DNA of 64,000 nucleotides from Bacillota bacterium (GTDB lineage Bacteria; Bacillota; Clostridia; Christensenellales; CAG-314). The DNA is taken from contig JAEWZT010000005.1 of assembly GCA_023458375.1 (NCBI GenBank), forward strand, positions 1 through 64,000. The letters are read 5' to 3'. A model generated the notes under the pieces. That model saw only the letters and a program-made list of their open reading frames with translations. It was not told the origin of the DNA and did not search any database. This document shows positions 61,039 through 64,000 of the stretch, piece by piece. The position numbers were made by a program, and so were the translations under genes. Within the stretch, counting starts at the first letter, position 1; each line of letters opens with the position of its first letter.

Positions 61039-61965
61039 ATGATGAAAAATAACAAACAGGCGCGGGCAAGGCTCTTACTTCTTGTTGCCTCCTTTATATG
61101 GGGCACGGCTTTTGTGGCGCAGCGCAGCGGCGCGGCAAACTTGGGCACTTTTACCTTTGTGTTTATGCGCTGTCTTTTGGCGGTTGTTACCCTTATACCC
61201 ATAATGATTATTAACGATAAATCAAAAGGCAAAAAAGTTTCTTTGCTTGGCACAAGCGACAAGCGGGAAATAAAGATAATGATAATAGGGGGATTGCTGA
61301 GCGGCTTAGCGTGGGGAATAGCCGCCGTATTCCAGCAATTCGGAATGGTTACTACAAGCGCAAGCAAGGCGGGCTTTATTACTTCAATGTATATTGTTTT
61401 CGTTCCTGTTTTTGCGTTGTTTTTAGGCAAAAAAACGGGTTTAAACGTGTGGGTTTCGGTAATTTTGGCAGTCGTGGGTCTTTATTTTATGAGCGTTAAA
61501 GACAATTTTGCTTTAAATCAAGGCGACCTTTTAATTACCGTAAGCGCGGTATTTTACGCCGTTCAAATACTTATTACCGACCATTACGCCAACAAGATAG
61601 AAACCGTCCGTTTTTCTTTGATTCAGTTTGCCGCGGTGGGGATAATCTGCGGTATTTTAGCCTTTGTGTTTGAGCAGCCGAGAATAGAGGGTATTATGCA
61701 AAATTGGCTGGCGCTTGTATATGTGGGCGTGTTAAGCAGCGGCGTGGCTTTTACACTTCAAATTTCCGCTCAAAAGGAAATAAACCCGCAGGTCGCAAGC
61801 GTAATTATGTGTTTTGAGGCGGTGTTTGCGTTGCTGGGCGGCGTATTGCTTTTAAACGAGACTTTGTCGGCAAGGGAGATAGCGGGGTGTGTCGTAGTGT
61901 TTGCGGCGCTGGTTCTTTCGCAAATTTCCTTTAAGAAAAATAAAAAAGACCAGATAACGCAGTAG
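61039..61965 (+). CDS. EamA/DMT-family transporter
   Basis: 308 residues with ten hydrophobic helices in two EamA repeats (SFIWGTAFVAQRSGA in the first; PQVASVIMCFEAVFALLGGVLLLNETLSARE in the second). Family members export or import small metabolites; substrate unknown. Two consecutive ATG codons (61039 and 61042) follow GAGGCGG. Last gene of the YigZ-recX-acpS block. Confidence 0.9.
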   Translation: MMKNNKQARARLLLLVASFIWGTAFVAQRSGAANLGTFTFVFMRCLLAVVTLIPIMIINDKSKGKKVSLLGTSDKREIKIMIIGGLLSGLAWGIAAVFQQFGMVTTSASKAGFITSMYIVFVPVFALFLGKKTGLNVWVSVILAVVGLYFMSVKDNFALNQGDLLITVSAVFYAVQILITDHYANKIETVRFSLIQFAAVGIICGILAFVFEQPRIEGIMQNWLALVYVGVLSSGVAFTLQISAQKEINPQVASVIMCFEAVFALLGGVLLLNETLSAREIAGCVVVFAALVLSQISFKKNKKDQITQ

Positions 61966-62245
61966 ATATGCGGACAAAAACCGCAAGGTAAACAATACTA
62001 GGCATGCTGTGAAAAAGGCATAAAAACCCAGTCGCAAATAGCAACTGTGCTTCGCAAAATATAGCGGCAATAAGTAACCCGCAAAAAAGCGCGCATAAAC
62101 GACATAAAACAGCGATTAAGTAAAGCGCGGAAATGATTAACTTCTTTTTTAGCGCTTTTTTTGAAGCTTAAAAAGCAAAACGGAAAGATTTGCTTAAAAC
62201 TCTAAAATGTTATGCGTTAAAGTAACCAACCTAAAAAATCAAAAC

Positions 62246-62389
62246 TGACGCTTGTCTTTTTTAAGAAAGTTTGTATTAAAATAACTATGCTCAAAAACCA
62301 AAACGTTTAAGTCGGTTTTGCCGTAAGCCAAATAAAAATTAAACATAAGTTTTGTTTTTTTAATTTGATTAATACTAAGACAAGCGTCA
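62246..62389. repeat. 144-bp segment with 13-bp terminal inverted repeats
   Basis: TGACGCTTGTCTT (62246-62258) and AAGACAAGCGTCA (62377-62389) are exact reverse complements. The inner flanks also share GTATTAA / TTAATAC. No open frame inside. Could be a miniature inverted-repeat element or a large cruciform. No clear target-site duplication. Confidence 0.5.
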
Positions 62390-62429
62390 AAGCAATAAAA
62401 ATGCCTGATATTTATTATGAAACTTGCTA

Positions 62430-62458
62430 TTGATTTGACGCCTTTTGCGTGGTATAAT
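62430..62458 (+). promoter_or_regulatory. Promoter of the PAP2 gene
   Basis: TTGATT (62430-62435), 17-bp spacer, TATAAT (62453-62458) with TG extension at 62450-62451. It lies downstream of the in-frame ATG at 62417, which therefore cannot be the start. Confidence 0.7.
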
Positions 62459-62488
62459 CAAGCAAAAGCAAAAAATCAGGAGGGCAAA

Positions 62489-63523
62489 ATGGAAATTATA
62501 CTCAATATGTTTGAGGGCGCAAGCTTTTCATTCCCTTGGGAAGTTGACTTAATGAGGTGGCTTCAACAGATAAGCGGCGGTTTTTTAAACTCTTTAATGA
62601 GCGTTGTATCCGCTTTCGGCGAAGAGCTTATAATGATAGCCGTTTTGGGATTGCTGTATTGGGGGCTGGACAAAAAATTTGGGGAGTTCGTGGGCTTTAA
62701 CCTGCTGTTTGCAAATACCCTTAACCCCTTAATTAAAAACATGGTCAACCGCCGTCGCCCCTATATGGACCACGCGGGAATAGAGTGTTTAAAGCCCATT
62801 GACCCCAAAGCCGACGTTATGGACGTAGTGGCGCAGGGATATTCTTTCCCAAGCGGGCATTCCAGCGGTTCGGCTGCCGTATATACTTCTTTGCCTTTTT
62901 ACGCAAACAACAAGAGACATAAGTGGCTTATAGCCGTCGCGGTCGTCGTTCCTTTTTTGGTGGGGCTGTCGCGCGTATTTTTGGGGGTGCACTATCCTAC
63001 CGACGTTATGGCGGGCTGGGCGCTGGGTCTGGGCATAGTTATGCTTATGAGCGTGCTTATGCGCGTGGTAAAAAACAAATACTGGATATATTTAACAAGC
63101 ATATTGATTGCCACCGCGGGAATGTTTTACTGCACCACCAACGATTATTTTACAAGCTACGGTATGTTGGTAGGCTTTACGGCGGGTATTTTCTTTGAGG
63201 AAAAAGTAACGAAATTCAATAACACCAAAGTTTGGTGGAGAATTATATTGCGCCTTGCGGTAGGCGGAGGTCTGTATTTGGGGCTTAACGCCATATTAAA
63301 ACTGCCCATGGAACTTATAATGGGCAAAGAGTGGCTGGAATCTGTTTCTGCGGGCAATTTTGCTTTCCGCGCTTTTCGCTACGCCGCAATAATTTTCCTT
63401 TTAGTAGGCGTTTATCCGTTGCTGTTTAAAGTATTTGACAAGGTATGGCTTAAACTAAAACTTATAAAAGAACCCTCCCAAAACCCCTCTTATTACAGAA
63501 AAGAAAACGAGGGAGAAAAATAA
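62489..63523 (+). CDS. PAP2-family membrane phosphatase
   Basis: 344 residues. The lipid-phosphatase motifs are KNMVNRRRPYMDH (motif 1), PSGHSSGSA (motif 2) and SRVFLGVHYPTDV (motif 3). About eight to nine membrane helices span the protein, with a long C-terminal membrane part not found in minimal PAP2 enzymes. Likely substrates are undecaprenyl pyrophosphate or other lipid phosphates. ATG 62489 has AGGAGGGC 3-5 nt upstream, and the promoter position supports this start. Confidence 0.88.
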   Translation: MEIILNMFEGASFSFPWEVDLMRWLQQISGGFLNSLMSVVSAFGEELIMIAVLGLLYWGLDKKFGEFVGFNLLFANTLNPLIKNMVNRRRPYMDHAGIECLKPIDPKADVMDVVAQGYSFPSGHSSGSAAVYTSLPFYANNKRHKWLIAVAVVVPFLVGLSRVFLGVHYPTDVMAGWALGLGIVMLMSVLMRVVKNKYWIYLTSILIATAGMFYCTTNDYFTSYGMLVGFTAGIFFEEKVTKFNNTKVWWRIILRLAVGGGLYLGLNAILKLPMELIMGKEWLESVSAGNFAFRAFRYAAIIFLLVGVYPLLFKVFDKVWLKLKLIKEPSQNPSYYRKENEGEK

Positions 63524-63850
63524 ACGGCAGTCTTGCGTTTTAAGAAAAGGCTTTCAATACGTAGTTTTAAAAAAACTATATGAAGAGGTTTAGCACGCAT
63601 CAAACAAGTAACCTTTAATGGCAAAAGAAGTTAAGCGTAAAGTAAAGCTGTGCCTTAAAAACAAAAGAGGCAGCGATATATTAAAGGTTTTTAACTTATA
63701 TTCTTGCCCGCAAGCAAAATAGAAACTTTACAAAAGCCTAAGTTTTATAACGGATTGATAAATATAAATACATTAAAAAAGGTCTTAATATATATTAAGA
63801 CCTTTTGTTTTTGTTTTTTAAACCGCTTACAGTTAGTTGGTAAAACTTTT
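63524..63850. other. Intergenic region, 327 bp
   Basis: Contains a bidirectional terminator near its right end; no gene or RNA recognised. Confidence 0.45.
63777..63806. terminator. Bidirectional terminator between PAP2 gene and rpmB
   Basis: The 22-bp palindrome GGTCTTAATA-TATATTAAGA-CC (63781-63802) is flanked by AAAA on the left and TTTT on the right, so both strands give a stem followed by Ts. Confidence 0.8.
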
Positions 63851-64000
63851 TTACTCAGCCGCTTTATCTAGCGTTCTCAAACAACGGGTGCAGACGTATT
63901 GGTTACTTTCTTTTCCGTCTATTTCCAATTTAACTTTTTGCAGATTGGCGCTGTATGTTCTTGGCGTTTTACGGTTTGAGTGGGAAACTAAGTTGCCGCT
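63851..64000 (-). CDS. rpmB: 50S ribosomal protein bL28, partial (C-terminal part)
   Basis: The minus strand is open from the window edge to TAA at 63851-63853, giving 49 residues. The pattern VSHSNRKTPRTYSANLQKVKLEIDG...VCTRCLRTLDKAAE matches the bL28 core and C-terminus. The N-terminal 10-15 residues with the first CxxC lie outside the window. Confidence 0.9.
   Translation of the reverse strand, partial: SGNLVSHSNRKTPRTYSANLQKVKLEIDGKESNQYVCTRCLRTLDKAAE

Larger units (their letters stand above)
61966..62488. other. Intergenic region with inverted repeat, 523 bp
   Basis: AT-rich. Contains a 144-bp segment bounded by 13-bp inverted repeats and the PAP2 promoter; no gene seen. Confidence 0.5.

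Noticed and set aside
62417..62488. N-terminal extension of the PAP2 protein from ATG 62417
   Set aside because: A good promoter lies between this ATG and ATG 62489, and only the latter has a ribosome binding site.
1..64000. tRNA, rRNA, tmRNA or RNase P genes
   Set aside because: No GGTTCRANTCC-type T-arm with matching acceptor stem and no rRNA-like conserved stretches were seen on either strand; a covariance-model scan would be needed to be certain.

Overview
This window looks like chromosome from an anaerobic member of the Clostridia, probably an uncultured gut-type lineage. Four things support that: clostridial gene order (yicC-gmk-rpoZ-coaBC-priA-def-fmt-rsmB-rlmN ... rsgA-rpe; pcrA-ligA; lepA-hemW), a complete electron-bifurcating [FeFe]-hydrogenase operon, strong AGGAGG-type ribosome binding sites with frequent TTG/GTG starts, and sigma-A-like promoters often carrying an extended -10 (TGnTATAAT). 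Coding regions prefer GAC/TAC/GCC codons, while intergenic spacers are markedly AT-rich. I see no rRNA, tRNA, CRISPR array, prophage or complete insertion sequence.

Layout. 1-294: tail of a leucine-rich-repeat (BspA-like) protein. 0.4-3.0 kb (minus): glycerol kinase and a HAD phosphatase. 3.5-8.0 kb: type IIA topoisomerase subunits B and A, probably topoisomerase IV. 8.6-11.4 kb: orphan MazF toxin, then an acyltransferase/DUF6320 pair. 11.4-15.2 kb: PadR regulator with a visible operator, prmA, rsmE, mtaB. 15.5-17.1 kb: HIT protein, rpsU with an unusual repeated leader, two small unknown genes. 17.5-21.6 kb: pcrA-ligA. 21.7-30.1 kb: a long housekeeping operon from yicC to rlmN. 30.2-31.5 kb: a small AT-rich island. 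31.6-33.3 kb: rsgA-rpe. 34.0-42.2 kb: hydrogenase operon. 42.2-43.7 kb: a frameshifted small gene, a repeat cluster and a glycerophosphodiester phosphodiesterase. 43.8-47.1 kb: lepA, a DUF1284 gene, hemW. 47.7-49.9 kb: cdaA, a tiny membrane protein, a DUF1015 gene. 49.9-53.9 kb (minus): aspartokinase and an 894-residue protein of unclear function. 54.3-59.2 kb: rarA, an ABC exporter, tyrS. 59.4-62.0 kb: YigZ, RecX, AcpS, EamA transporter. 62.5-63.5 kb: PAP2 phosphatase. 63.9-64.0 kb: partial rpmB.

The most coherent system is the 10-gene hydrogenase operon. HndA, HndB, HndC and HndD would form an NADH/ferredoxin-dependent bifurcating hydrogenase. Six genes sit between hndA and hndB: two DRTGG proteins, two HATPase (anti-sigma/kinase-like) proteins, a PHP phosphoesterase, and a catalytically altered hydrogenase-like iron-sulfur protein. 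Together they look like a built-in sensing and signalling module.

Other points worth attention: several housekeeping genes whose -10 box ends 4-9 nt before the start codon, with no ribosome binding site (predicted leaderless or near-leaderless mRNAs); domain loss in RsmB and CdaR; low-complexity insertions in RlmN and MtaB; an island where the stp-pknB pair is usually found; tandem 20-nt repeats in the rpsU leader; and a hairpin repeat family shared by the 3' ends of glpK and glpQ. Everything here is read by eye. No homology search or folding program was run.
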